DNA of 64,000 nucleotides. It comes from Chalara sp. BL73. Its lineage: Eukaryota; Ascomycota; Leotiomycetes; Helotiales. Under the pieces are notes generated by a model. That model was not told the DNA's origin. It saw only the letters and a list, made by a program, of their open reading frames with translations, and did no database searches. Made by a program: the position numbers and the translations under genes. Shown here in pieces: positions 33,565 to 44,625 of the stretch. Position 1 is the stretch's first letter. Each line of letters opens with the position of its first letter. The stretch is from NCBI GenBank assembly GCA_918026815.1, contig CAKJVC010000017.1, forward strand, positions 806,001 through 870,000, read 5' to 3'.

Positions 33565-34503
33565 GGGCCTGAGAAAACTGAACCGGTGACCGCAGAGAAA
33601 GATGATGAATAAATATTAAGAGATACTAATGGTAGTCCAAGTATCAAAAAGAAGAATTGGAATCGATGAGCTCCATTCTATAGAATCTTTAGAGTCTTTG
33701 GTTTATGATATATATCTACATCTCGCTAGAGCAGTGCTTTATATCTATATCATTTAAGAAATTAAGATGAAGGTAAATCTGAAACAAGTGCACTATTAAA
33801 GATAGCTACGTGTTTTGGTGTGCTGTGACATTGATTTTATTGTGATGTAGGAACACAAAAGCTTTTGCCAAAACACCGAATGGTTCCTGAACTCGATTGG
33901 AATTTGGGGGGGGTAACCTTCAAATAGCACCGACATGCCTGTATTTTATTCGGATGATCCCGCGATACGAGAAGTTCCTCCAAGCAGATCTATGATTCAC
34001 GTCCTATAAGTTTGATGAATGTTAAGCTGAGTGACTAATTTTGAGTCCAACCAGGCAATAAAAGACTAATTATAGTAGGCGAAAGAGACTTTCATATTAT
34101 ATTGCAAATGAACCATAGAGCTAAAATGACTCAGCTGAATAGTAAAGAGACTTCACTATGGTAAAGAATCATATATTTGTTATATTCTTGGCAAGGTAAT
34201 TGTGGTCGTCATCATCATCCCAAAACTAAGGCAGGTCGGGTATCAGCCGCTTGCGGCATCAGGGGTAAAACAGCCTAAGCTAAGTTTAGACACCCTAAAG
34301 TTGGCCCCTATTTCTTGAAACAAACGTTGAACAAAGCTGTTCCATTGGTGGCCAGTGTGGCGGAGCCACAAAATTACAGCCAACGGAACGAGGATTAGCC
34401 ATCAACACTCATCACCTCGAACACGAGAGGGCATACAATGCCTAATCTGACTTGAACTCGTCGTCACTCTTTATCCTCATATCTACATGCTTCGAACACG
34501 ACA
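33565..34503. other. Intergenic, 940 bp
   Basis: AT-rich at first, then more balanced before the next start codon. No frame, RNA gene or repeat recognised. Confidence 0.5.
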
Positions 34504-35829
34504 ATGGCACTGCCTGAAGGCGTAAATAAACGATATGCTTCAATAGCAGGCGGGCTCCTCGTCGTCCTCTGGGTCTGGGTCGCATTTGATCGCCCTTACA
34601 GTTTTCCCAAGCACGCCGCCTGGAATCAATATGCGAATGCCCCTCAAACATCAGGGGCGGTGCCGGACGTGTTCCACAATCCAGAAGTCAACTCTGACAC
34701 CATAAGGAATATATGCGCAGGGACAGAATGGAATAGTACGCTGGTCATGCAATGCGACAATGGAGAAGGCAACATCGGAAACGTGCGGCACACGATTCTC
34801 AATTGTGTGCGGCGTGCCATCGATATCGGTGCAAATATGATGCTGCCACGGATCTTGAGCCCGGATGGAGAGCATGAGGCGGGATGGACGTTGCTTTACT
34901 GGAGCACGCATCCGTTTGACTTCATGTTCGATAAAGACCATTTCGTGAACTCGCTGCGGCAGTCGTGTCCGCAGATGCAGATCTACGAAAGCAAGAAGAA
35001 AGTTCCATTTCCTAATAATTATGTCCATCCACCCGTTATAACGGTTGTGCCTGAACACATTGGAATGCGGGACGGGGAGAGTTGGCGCACAGCATTCTAT
35101 CGCTTGGTCCAGGCCCTGATCCGTCCAGACGAAGACACATTACCGATCATCGTTGAAATGGCGCGTCCAGAGCCTGTCTACGATATTTTTAATGATGGTG
35201 CGGCCTTTGTGAAAGAGTTTGGCAGGATCCTGCAATTCCGTCCCGACGTAAGGGATATGGCAAATAAGTCGCTGAAAAAACTTTCAACCCTTTATAGCTT
35301 TGCTCCGGGCAGTATGCCAGATGAGCTTCTCCCTTTTTTCGGTGCGCACCTTCTAACCGAGGAGGAGAAGTTTGGGTGTCGCGACAATTGGCCCTGTATA
35401 GATCGTGACTTTGGGCTTTACAAGGAGGAATCTGAGGGATATTTGTCCCACGCCTCGAACTCAAACACCTCTGTTATATACTTGTCGTCCCATCGGCCTG
35501 ATGAGATTGACCGATTTAGGAAAGACGCCGAAGCAAGGGGCCTCAAGGTACATACCAAGTTTGACCTTCTAGAAGGCGATGATAAGGCGAATTTGAACAA
35601 ATTGGGGAAGGATCAGCAACAACTCATCGATTACTTGATATTGTTGAAGGCGTCTAGCTTTGGTGGTATAGGGCACTCAGCTTTCTCGTGGAACGTGGCG
35701 TTAAAAAGACATACGATGGCTGGTCCAGGAGAGTTTACGATTGGAAGCCACATTTTCGAGGACAAGTTGAGCAAGCTTTGGGGCAAGCTAGATGCGGGCA
35801 GAACGTTATACCATCATATGTGGCCTTGA
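34504..35829 (+). CDS. Type II membrane protein, putative O-fucosyltransferase-like, 441 aa
   Basis: A single-exon gene. After a short basic start (LPEGVNKRY) comes one membrane helix (ASIAGGLLVVLWVWVAF) and then a lumenal region, the topology of a Golgi glycosyltransferase. The block from CDNGEGNIGNVRHTILNC through GANMMLPRI resembles the N-terminal half of GDP-fucose O-fucosyltransferase-like proteins that are widespread and uncharacterised in ascomycetes. The C-terminal ILLKASSFGGIGHSAFSWNVALKR resembles the acceptor/donor-binding region of that fold (SSF..WNVA). Substrate and activity are inferred only. N-glycosylation sites (NST, NTS) fit a secretory-pathway location. The start lies shortly downstream of an AT-poor leader and no alternative upstream ATG is in frame. 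Confidence 0.72.
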   Translation: MALPEGVNKRYASIAGGLLVVLWVWVAFDRPYSFPKHAAWNQYANAPQTSGAVPDVFHNPEVNSDTIRNICAGTEWNSTLVMQCDNGEGNIGNVRHTILNCVRRAIDIGANMMLPRILSPDGEHEAGWTLLYWSTHPFDFMFDKDHFVNSLRQSCPQMQIYESKKKVPFPNNYVHPPVITVVPEHIGMRDGESWRTAFYRLVQALIRPDEDTLPIIVEMARPEPVYDIFNDGAAFVKEFGRILQFRPDVRDMANKSLKKLSTLYSFAPGSMPDELLPFFGAHLLTEEEKFGCRDNWPCIDRDFGLYKEESEGYLSHASNSNTSVIYLSSHRPDEIDRFRKDAEARGLKVHTKFDLLEGDDKANLNKLGKDQQQLIDYLILLKASSFGGIGHSAFSWNVALKRHTMAGPGEFTIGSHIFEDKLSKLWGKLDAGRTLYHHMWP

Positions 35830-36244
35830 GCTGTAATAAGCATCATAGGCCGCAAGGACAGGGAGTGCAGCAATTCGAGCATAATACGGTAAACCAGAGA
35901 AGTGAGTCCGTGGCGTTGATACAGAGGGGCAGTCGGCTGATAGATGTGGGTCATGACTAAAAAAGCGCAATACACTGGAAGAGCTGGATACATGGGACGA
36001 TTGTAGCATGTCATTCAATGAGCGTCCTGCATTCCGACTTGTACAAATATCATAATGATGAGGCGTCTGGATATAAAAGGCTGTGGGTTGGAATATTATG
36101 ACAAATTAAGGAAGAGTTCTCGAATAATAGGCGTCACAAGATACTACTGTTTCCTCTCACATCCTCCACGGTGCCCCATTCTCTTTTATGCTTACAACTC
36201 ATCACTCTGCTTCGAAATTCGCCAACCCGCCCCAATGCGCTCGT
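35830..36244. other. Short convergent 3' intergenic region
   Basis: About 415 bp between the 3' ends of two converging genes. Nothing recognised. Confidence 0.6.
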
Positions 36245-36988
36245 TCATCTAAGCTCCCTTTTCGCAATCGCCCCCAACCTGTTTCTCAATTTTGGCCTTC
36301 CGCGCTTCTTCTCTTTATTTCTTCTCTCTTCTGCAGCTTTTGCAGCTGCTTCACGAATATAGTCATTTTCTTTCTTCTTATCCTCCCCAGCAAGCATCTC
36401 GTGGCCTTCACCGCTACCAAATCCATCTCTATTCCCACTACCCTTCTTCCTACTCCCGCCCGCATAGCTCGGCTCCGTTAACTCGCCATACCGGTGCAGG
36501 TTTCGGCGGAGGGGCTCGAACTGCGAGGCTTTGGAGGGAGAAGGCGGGTACGGTGTGGGCGAGACAGTTCGGCTGCTACATCTGCTTCCATCAAGGCGGG
36601 AACCCCGTTCTCTTAGTGAGATGCTTTCCTTGTTGTGGACCGGAGTTGAATTTGTGTTGTCGCGGGGTGCTGTAGGGAGGTTTAATTTGTCGTCATCGAG
36701 TTCATCTCCGGAAACTGAATCTCTTCTGCCTAAATTCGATCTTCTTTGTGCTCTAACTGTGCTTTCCATTTCTTGCCAGCGTTCATTTTTAGATATAAAC
36801 GCTGGGTATTGCCCTTCTCGCTCTGGCCAAGTGATATCTAAGTCGTGCGGCGAAAACGAGAATTCATTGCTTGGTGGACCACCGCTGCCACCCTTTTCAC
36901 CAGAATTTGATGGCATTCTTGGGTGAGATGATGGAGATGGGCTTCGCCCTGGTACTTGCCGGCCAAATCGGTGGGAGAACGAAAACAT
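36245..36988 (-). CDS. Disordered basic protein of unknown function, 247 aa
   Basis: A single-exon frame with strongly biased composition: Ser, Arg, Pro, Gly, Glu. The N-terminal half is Ser/Pro/Gly-rich with one more ordered-looking motif, DLDITWPEREGQYPAF. The middle has SPTPYPPSPSK. The C-terminal ~60 residues are charged and probably helical (DDYIRE-like start, AAAKAAEERRNKEKKRGRPK), ending in a basic RNRLGAIAKRELR tail that could act as a nuclear signal or bind nucleic acid. I do not recognise the family. No signal peptide. The antisense frames here have no domain. The length and uninterrupted frame in a GC-balanced stretch support a real gene, but it rests on composition only. Confidence 0.6.
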   Translation of the reverse strand: MFSFSHRFGRQVPGRSPSPSSHPRMPSNSGEKGGSGGPPSNEFSFSPHDLDITWPEREGQYPAFISKNERWQEMESTVRAQRRSNLGRRDSVSGDELDDDKLNLPTAPRDNTNSTPVHNKESISLRERGSRLDGSRCSSRTVSPTPYPPSPSKASQFEPLRRNLHRYGELTEPSYAGGSRKKGSGNRDGFGSGEGHEMLAGEDKKKENDYIREAAAKAAEERRNKEKKRGRPKLRNRLGAIAKRELR

Positions 36989-37787
36989 CGTGTTTTAGTG
37001 CGATAGTTGGGGATATTTGACAACGCGATGTGGCAGCAATCTGTCCGGCTTGATGGGAGAAACCTCTTTATCTAAGTGAGGACTTGCAGGACGATTACGA
37101 CGATGTGCTATCGTCTCTTTGTCTTGATAACCTACAACCTCTAATAGTTGACTTTGGTGCCAAGCCTGGTTCTGTATTCTTTGTTCAATATTAATTTTTG
37201 CAACGAAATTTACCATTGATATAGACTCTTATCTTTCATTGGAGTATCGCAAATAAATCTAAAGAGGTACCATACCTTAGGATCTTGTGGCGCACACATA
37301 CAAGGCTCATATTGCCCACGCGCCGTCACCCCTTTTTGCCTCTGAGCTTTAGCGAGAGAACATGCAAGGGTCGGAGGCCAAGATATGTCTACCCCACCTT
37401 GTGTTACCCAAACTCTCTGCTTATTTTGTCACACCTGGTTCATCTGTGTATCCTGTCTGATAATCCAAGATATTCGAGTTACGCCGAGTAGCGCCATAAG
37501 CCGCCATACTAAGGCGTCGATCCTGCATGCATCGGGCATGCAGTCATATCCACAGCTGAAATTTGATAGCAAGTAGTGTGTCATCTCGTATGCTGTGCAA
37601 TGTGCTGACTAACAACTTAGACTAGGTGGTACAAAGCAATAAGATGATATACGCCCTCTATGTATTGAGCCTCTGCATCTGACTTAACAGCTGATGACTC
37701 CTCAGCACCTGGGAAGTTTAGCTTGCGTGACCCCATTTTGCGAATATTGACTGTTCAATTGTCGACAGTCTATAAAGAAAGCAAAAG
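36989..37787. other. Intergenic, divergent promoters
   Basis: About 800 bp between divergently read genes. A 73-codon minus-strand frame directly upstream of the disordered protein has no recognisable domain and is probably leader sequence. Confidence 0.5.
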
Positions 37788-38930
37788 ATGTCCTTATATC
37801 CCAACATCGCCCAGACTGCAATGGCTTCCCCATCACAATACAGCGGCTTCACGACAGAAGTTTTGATCCCATTTGTGGCCAACGAGGCCAACTCAGTGGT
37901 CCCATTTACCGACAAAGTCAGAGTCGCACTCACAGTGGGTTCCGGCCCAAGTGCTATAAACCGTAGCCCCAGTATTGACACAGGAACGTGCGGGTTCGTC
38001 CTCTCCACTACCGGTATCCCAAACTGGCCACCAGAAAATCTTTCAGACTACCCTATCGGTTGGGAATTCCTTTCCAGCAGCAAGAAACTGTATTCTGGCC
38101 ACTGGATACCAGAGGATATATACTTCAGAAATGCTGGAGTTCAGGTGAAGGCTCGCATCCCCATTCTAGCGGTAGAAGATACCGTGATATGTCCCAATTA
38201 CAACGAGGCCACGGATACGAACTCCTGTCCCACCCCAGTAGGAGGTACACCACCTACGGTTACGCATCTACCTGAAGGTATTTCCCTATTCGGTGTCGGC
38301 TTCGGTCGTCAAGCAGATGGTCAGCCACAAGGCGATCCAGATAAAAACGCGTTCCTCAACGTCTTAAGTATCAATGGGATATCGACCGAAGGAGACCATT
38401 TTCGCAACGGGTATATAATCACCAAAGATGGAATTACTGTCGGCCTCACAGCAAGCAACACAAATGGCTTCTCCTTCGTCGATCTCGAAGAGGGAATCCA
38501 TCATTCAACACACCCTCTGGATTGGGAGCCCGTTCACGCATGTATAGCTGTTGACGCCATGACTTGTGTCAATGGCACAGCGCTTATCGATACCGGCATC
38601 GCACATTCCTACCTTACGCTCCCACTGCGCTCACCCGTCAATCGGCACACCGCCAAGAGCCCAAGCAGCAATGCCGACGTACAAGTTCTCGACGATAACT
38701 CTTATGTACAAGTCAGATTTGACACTGGCACTGGAAGGATTGATGATAATTTCACTGTTGTTAACTCTACAACGACAAGTATCACCGATCATACGCCAAA
38801 CCTGGTCATCACTACGCTGGCGAGTCCGGCGGTCAGGCCGCCATATATCAATACGGGAGCCCATTTTTTGAGGACGTGGGATGTGGCGTTTGATGCCGTG
38901 GGAGGCAGGTTTGGGTTCAAAGAGATCTAG
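37788..38930 (+). CDS. Aspartic protease-like (pepsin-fold) protein without signal peptide, 380 aa
   Basis: A single exon of 380 residues. Two DTG motifs spaced as in pepsin-fold proteins are visible: SIDTGTCGFVLS near residue 63 and ALIDTGIAHSYLTLP near residue 265. A flap-like segment and a C-terminal GAHFLRTWDVAFDAVGGRFGF also match the end of the A1 fold, where pepsins read GxxFLR-yyvvFD. Overall similarity to known secreted A1 proteases is low, and there is no signal peptide or propeptide. It belongs to a fungal acid-protease-like group with unproven activity. A second Met ten residues in (ASPSQYSGF) is an equally possible start. Unlike the protease-like gene at 11.4-13.5 kb, both Asp residues are kept here. 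Confidence 0.78.
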   Translation: MSLYPNIAQTAMASPSQYSGFTTEVLIPFVANEANSVVPFTDKVRVALTVGSGPSAINRSPSIDTGTCGFVLSTTGIPNWPPENLSDYPIGWEFLSSSKKLYSGHWIPEDIYFRNAGVQVKARIPILAVEDTVICPNYNEATDTNSCPTPVGGTPPTVTHLPEGISLFGVGFGRQADGQPQGDPDKNAFLNVLSINGISTEGDHFRNGYIITKDGITVGLTASNTNGFSFVDLEEGIHHSTHPLDWEPVHACIAVDAMTCVNGTALIDTGIAHSYLTLPLRSPVNRHTAKSPSSNADVQVLDDNSYVQVRFDTGTGRIDDNFTVVNSTTTSITDHTPNLVITTLASPAVRPPYINTGAHFLRTWDVAFDAVGGRFGFKEI

Positions 38931-39036
38931 CCATCACTCACCCACCGAGAATACATAAATCTATCTCCTCAAACAAGGTTTGCAATTTACTTCATACAGC
39001 GAAATCCCACTATTTTACCTCCAATCGCTAGTGAGT

Positions 39037-39108
39037 CTAACTTAATTTCATATCCTCATCACCATCCTCACTCTTGACCTCCACCTCCATCCCTTCCTTA
39101 CTTTCATC

Positions 39109-39140
<32 letters not shown>

Positions 39141-39587
39141 CATCATCACCATCCTCATCTTCATCTACTTCCCCATACTCATCCACGTCCTCCACCTCCT
39201 CAAACATGTATGTCTCATCATTCTCACTCTCATCGCCCCAACTCGGCTCCGCCAACTCCTTGGTATAATCCGGACGATGCCAGGGATTGCCCGACACAGC
39301 CCTAGGCTTTAGACCCAGCGCTTTCAGCTCGCGCATCAGCAGGATCTTTTTGCGGCTTGGTGCTGGAACTGGAGGAGAAGGTTCTCTGCCACCGACGATC
39401 GAGAGATCGAGATGCATGGCAGACATATGCTCTGGGAGAGGTTTCTTTAAATGTCAAGCTTTCAATTAGTTTCGAGATCGTGAAAAATAAATGGGTGGAT
39501 TTAGTGCGAGGGATGCAGGAGACATACGACGTCTTCATCTTCTTCCTCGTCTTTGATGTAAATCGGGTTCTGTGGTCCTCCGCCCAT
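39037..39587 (-). CDS. Acidic low-complexity protein, two exons, 155 aa
   Basis: Exons 39528-39587 and 39037-39444 join across an 83-nt intron in phase 0 and give MGGGPQNPIYIKDEEEDED followed by KPLPEHMSAMHLDLS. The centre has a short basic segment (SRKKILLMRELKALGLKP). The C-terminal half is almost pure Asp/Glu, including long Asp runs coded by a GAT/GAC triplet array, broken by ESKEGMEVEVKSEDGDE. No family recognised. Acidic tails of this sort occur in histone- or ribosome-handling nuclear proteins; that is a guess. No signal peptide. Confidence 0.62.
39105..39149. repeat. (CAT)n / (GAT)n triplet array
   Basis: About fifteen nearly perfect CAT triplets, which read as Asp codons on the minus strand inside the acidic protein. 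Copy number is likely to vary between strains. Confidence 0.9.
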
Positions 39588-40632
39588 GATGAGATTTGAC
39601 TTTCACTTATGATTCAGAAGGTATATGTGATCAAGAAAGAAGCCTCGAGAGTTTATGGGTGTTTGAGAGCACAGAGTCATAAAGAAGAAAAGAAAGATAA
39701 GATGACTTGCCTTTCGAAATCTCGTTTTTATACCCCAACTCTACATGGACCTTCCCACTCAACAACCTGAACCAACAACTAGAGGAACCAATCACAATAA
39801 AATAAGATCCTCAAGGGGACCAATTATATCTCGTCCTCTGCGGCACAGCAAAATAGTCAAAAAGACCCAGTATGTTCCATGCATTTGACGATCTTTGATT
39901 GGATGCAGTAGGGAAAGTCACATGATAATGAGGAAATCGGACCAATCGCATACAATTGAGAATATAAATAAAAGCATGGAGCCGAGAATCTGTGGGGCCA
40001 GAATGGAGATGATTGGATGCTGGTCACGAGACTTTTAAGGAGAGAGACCAATGGGAAGAGAGCCGCGAAAGTAGCAGGATGAAGGGGACCAATTAGAGTT
40101 GTTTGAGAATCTCTCTGCGCGGCGTAGTCTTAGACTGATGAGGAAGGTGGTATTTAGCTATTGCACACACTTGATACTTTCTGGATGAGTGATTGCTTCT
40201 AGTTGCAGGAATGTTCAACTGGGAATACTAACCTGAAATCGCAGTGCTTATTTCTTATGGCAGCAGATGGAATTTGTATGCAAAGCAGGAAGTGGAAGCG
40301 AGGTTTTGTATTTAAAGAAGTCTATTACTTCGGCGAATAAAAGGCTATTAAAAGAGCCGAGCTCGTGATGAAATTCTATTCGAAGACTTAACTATAAACC
40401 CCACAATCGTGCTCAACTTTCAAGATAATTTTAATCAGCATCCATCCGAGGGAGAATACTCAATCTTTCAATTCACGGCAATGAAAGTGGGTTAGAAGCA
40501 TTCATTACAGTAAAATGTGGCCTGGTCGAGAAGCATTCTAAAGTGAAAGCTCAAAGTTTCAAGGGAGAAGAGCTGAAACGAACATTTTTTCAACAGCAGT
40601 TTTGCTTTTGGGTTGCTTATATCATATTAAAC
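39588..40632. other. Intergenic, 1 kb
   Basis: Holds the promoter of the acidic protein and the 3' flank of the dehydrogenase gene. No recognisable feature. Confidence 0.55.
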
Positions 40633-41863
40633 CTATAACACAGCCCTTTCGACTCTCCTTCCAGTCTCATCAAACCAAATTTTCTCACCCGTGTTCAAGC
40701 TTTCCTGAAGCGCGCATCCAATGGAAACAGCTTGCACAGCGCCAGACAACTTCATCGGTAATTTCTTATTATCTAGCACAGCCTCCGTAAATTCATTTGC
40801 CTCAACCACAAATGCCTGCTCGAATCTCCCATAGTAATCCCCAGGAATCTCGCGACGGACCCCCGCATTGTGACCGCCTTGGTAGATACCCACAAGGTTC
40901 GAGGAAGGATTAGCATTGACGGTGAGCTTTCCTTCAGTCCCAATAATCTCAGTTGCGTCATCTTGGCCGGCCGCCATCATTCTCGAGCAATAAAAATGTG
41001 CAATCTTGCCACCATAGAACTCCACGATCCCAACCGCGTTATCGCGGTCTTTGTGCTTTCTTAGCTCGGGCTGGACAGCGGTGATACCAGAGGCGACAAC
41101 GGATTTAACTTGCGAATCTTGACCGAAGAACCATAACGCTAGGTCAATGTCGTGGATTGAGCAATCGACGAAGATGCCTCCTGAAAACCTATCCTTTTGT
41201 TAGAGTTGTTCGCAAGTTCATGCTGTAAGTAGTACACAAAGGGATAGACAGCAAGGAGTCCTACAAGCCACCCTCATGGACACTACTTACTCAGCGTATG
41301 CAACGAAGAAGCCAGATGGATCTAGCTTATCGCAGGTCTGTGAACGGAATACAGATGGCCGTCCAATCATTCCACTATCCATTTTCGAGTATGCATCACG
41401 GTATGACGGATCAAACCGCCGCGAGAAACCGCACATAACTTTGAGGTGGGGGTTCTTATTTGCTGCGTCAACAACAGTTTGTGACTACCAGTTCATGTTA
41501 ATTGACACGTCTAGCAAAACTCTCCGAAAAGCTCACAATTTCAACACTTGTGCTCAGTGGCTTCTCGCATAAAACATGCAGGCCGGCCTCTATCCCCTTT
41601 ATTGCTTGCTCAGCGTGCACGGTGGTCACGCTGGCGATGACTACTGCTTGTAAACCTTCCTGTTTGATCATCTCATCAAAATCTTTGTAGAGCCTCACTC
41701 CAAATGGTTCGAGATGCACTTTAGCCCAAGCAATCTCGGAGTCATCCGGACTACTGGCTGCCACTAGATCAGCCCTTGGAGTGCGATTCAGAAAATGGAG
41801 AGCATGGCGCTTTCCCATACGCCCAAGCCCGGCACAGGCGATCTGGAGCTTCTGAACAGGCAT
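40633..41863 (-). CDS. Gfo/Idh/MocA-family NAD(P)-dependent dehydrogenase, inositol 2-dehydrogenase-like, 358 aa
   Basis: Exons 41537-41863, 41291-41484 and 40633-41188 encode 358 residues with introns of 52 and 102 nt. The N-terminal Rossmann fold starts LQIACAGLGRMGKRHA (GxGxxG), and the nucleotide-binding domain ends with the family hallmark LCEKPLSTS. The C-terminal domain carries GGIFVDCSIHDIDLALWFFG, whose Asp and His are the usual catalytic/substrate residues of inositol 2-dehydrogenase-type members. These enzymes oxidise myo-inositol to scyllo-inosose or act on related cyclitols and sugars. The neighbouring myo-inositol oxygenase and inositol-type transporter favour a cyclitol substrate, but this is inferred. 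Start: the ATG of MPVQKLQ; an in-frame Met nine codons upstream is less likely. It is divergent from the oxygenase gene across 1 kb. Confidence 0.87.
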
Positions 41864-42865
41864 TTCGAAGAGAGCACGGAGATAAATCAATGTTTAGAAT
41901 GACTACTTCGTCTGGCTCACCAAGAAAAAGAGCCCTAAAAGGATATGGAATCGGAGTTCGAATAATGATGAAGCTGAAGAGCAGGAGATAACTGAAGCGT
42001 AGGAACGGCAAGGAATGAAATCTCACACGAGAAATGAAAGTTACTTAACCATAGCTATCGAGGATTATTTACAAGAAAACAAACTCGAGGGGTACTCAGA
42101 GCGAGCTTGTACACCCTACACCGCACAAAATCGGTTGCCAACTAAGGCCAGAAAATTACCATATTTGTCCGTCGTCCAGGAACGGCAACTTTGAGACCAG
42201 CCAATTGTGGCCTTGGATGGTCCACCCCACTTTTATTAGCGACAAATGGGGTAAATAAATGCAGGACCCAGTGTAGGTATGCCTGTAAGCCGAGGCTTAC
42301 ATGGTTCACCTCGTTAAAAAAGGTAATTCTGATCGCCTACTACTTTCACCTACTTCTACGTGATTGTAAAAAGGGCAATTATACATATAACCCCACTCTA
42401 TAGAAACGGGCACTAAATGTCCTGCTTCACTGTAACGAAGTATTTATCAAAAGGTTGAAAGGTTGGAAGAGCAATGCCTGAGCCATGCAATTTAGTTTAA
42501 TCCTGACTAATCCAGGGTACCGGATTATCTGATACTTCCCTTAATATTCAGGGTTGTCAGGTGATTTCATTCTGAAAACAGGAACCGACCACCATGCTGG
42601 CCACCAAGTACAGCAACTCTAATGGCAATTCTCGCCTAATTCAATGCTCCTCTACATATGAAAGTGACAATATGTCCCTTCATGCGTACATATCTCAGGT
42701 TTCCCCGGTTGTGGATGGTTTTATCTATAAGTAAAGTTCACAGTTTCAGTTGTTACCGGGAAATTTATCAGAATCGTGCTTCTACCTTTCCATAAAACTG
42801 TGAAACATATTTGTTCTTGCTGCAAAGCTCAGAAAATATATACAACAACTGCCAATTTAGTCACA
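41864..42865. promoter_or_regulatory. 1-kb divergent promoter region between dehydrogenase and myo-inositol oxygenase
   Basis: Shared upstream region of two genes likely to act in the same pathway. No frame of note. Co-regulation is inferred from the arrangement; I could not identify a specific operator. Confidence 0.5.
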
Positions 42866-43954
42866 ATGGCGCCGTCAGCCACAGATACCCTGCCCGTGCA
42901 CAGTGACCGCGACGGCCATGCTCTAGAGGAAACATCAGACAAGATAGACGTTGTAAATGTCCTCAAGGCCAACATGAAGGCTGCGAAAACCGCAGCTGAA
43001 AACGCCAAAGACGCTGCACACCAAGTTGAAATGTCTGACGAATCCAAGTTTGACACGGAAAAAGACAAAACCCAATTTCGACAATATGAAGACGCCTGTA
43101 TATCTAGCATCTCCTTCATTCGTTAAACAAGAATCTAATCAAGGATAGGTGACCGAGTGCGGAACTTCTACAAGGAGCAACACATGAAACAAACCGTATC
43201 ATATAATCTGAAAGCCCGGCATAATTTCAAGCACAAAACTCGCGCTTACATGTCCATCTGGGACGCGATCGAGAAACTCAACACGCTGATCGACGAGTCC
43301 GATCCCGATACCTCACTCTCGCAGATTGAGCACCTTCTCCAGTCAGCAGAGGCCATCCGCCGAGACGGGAAACCGCGCTGGATGCAGTTGACAGGTCTGA
43401 TCCACGACCTGGGTAAGCTCCTATTCTTCTACGACGCCGAGGGGCAGTGGGACGTCGTCGGCGACACGTTCCCCGTCGGCTGCAGGTTCCGCGATGCCAT
43501 CATTTACCCTGATACCTTCGTCGCGAACCCGGACAGCACGGATGCGATCTACGGCTCCGAGCTGGGGATCTATAGCGAGGGTTGCGGGCTGGATCATCTT
43601 ATGCTGAGCTGGGGGCATGACGAGTACCTGTACTGGGTGGTCAAGGATCAGAGCACACTCCCTGCTGAGGCGCTGGCTATGATTCGGTATCATTCTTTTT
43701 ACCCGTGGCACAGTGGTGGTGCGTACATGGAGTTCATGGATGAGGAGGGCCATGATGCGAAGATGCTGGAGGCCGTTCGTGCTTTCAACCCGTATGATCT
43801 TTATAGTAAGAGCGATGATGTTCCCGACGTCAGTGTTCTCAAGGTGAGCATGCCTATCCATCGTGTGTCTGGGAGAAGCTAATGCGGGCAATTACAGCCC
43901 TATTATCTTGACCTTATTGATGAGTTTTTCCCAACCAAGATCATTAAGTGGTAG
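42866..43954 (+). CDS. Inositol oxygenase (MIOX), 327 aa
   Basis: Exons 42866-43097, 43149-43843 and 43898-43954 encode 327 residues; the introns are 51 and 54 nt. The enzyme opens myo-inositol with O2 to D-glucuronate using a mixed-valent di-iron centre. Signatures of the HD-domain MIOX fold are visible: QTVSYNLKARHNF, LTGLIHDLGKLL (His-Asp iron ligands), GLDHLMLSWGHDEYLYWVVK (two His and Asp) and IRYHSFYPWHSGG (His). The C-terminus PTKIIKW is typical. An N-terminal extension of ~75 residues is charged and alanine-rich, as often seen in fungal forms. The start at 42866 has a tcacaATGG context and is preferred to the in-frame Met at 42776. The last exon restores the conserved YYLDLIDEFFP segment. 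Confidence 0.94.
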
Positions 43955-44625
43955 TTTCGTCATGCTTAGCCAATGCCGCGAGCATGAAAAAAATGAAACC
44001 CGGTGAATCATGGCATTAGTCTTTGTCGAGTATAGTTACTAGTTAAACAAATCTAGTGCAGATGAAGCAACAAAAACCTATTCTCTCTTTTCACCCTTTG
44101 TGATTCAGCAGTGCATCTCAGCGGAAGGCTGTGATTTTCCTCTCCTACTGCCCAATTCAAGATCTTGAATGCCCTGTACCTCTATTGCATAGATTCCAAA
44201 GTACATTCAGCACGTTTAAGGCTCTCTCTTGAAGTTTCACATCAAAAGCAACAAGGAAAAAAAAACGAACCTGACTAAACCGCTTCTTAGAAGTTGATTT
44301 AATGGCTAAACCGCACTCTCATGTTGCAAAATTTGTGGGCCTACCATTTGGTATTGAAATTGTCAAACTGGTTAGGAAACTTTTCGTTTTCGGTTTAGAT
44401 TAACTATCAATGCCGAGTAGTAGCGATATCAAAAGAACGAACTCTGTTCAATCACATATAATTATTTAATCAAGGTGCACTTCGGTCAAATTTTGGTAAG
44501 CTGAAGAAATAATATAACTTTGAGCACATTGAATTTGTAATATTGGTATCATGAGTGTCTATTGGTGTTAACCTAGATTGTCTCATTCAATGTATTCTCC
44601 TACTACAACGGACTGCAACGGACAT
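43955..44625. other. Convergent 3' intergenic region
   Basis: AT-rich, 670 bp between the ends of the oxygenase and transporter genes. No feature. Confidence 0.6.

Noticed and set aside
39074..39268. Serine-rich plus-strand protein
   Set aside because: It is the antisense reading of the Asp triplet array in the acidic protein.
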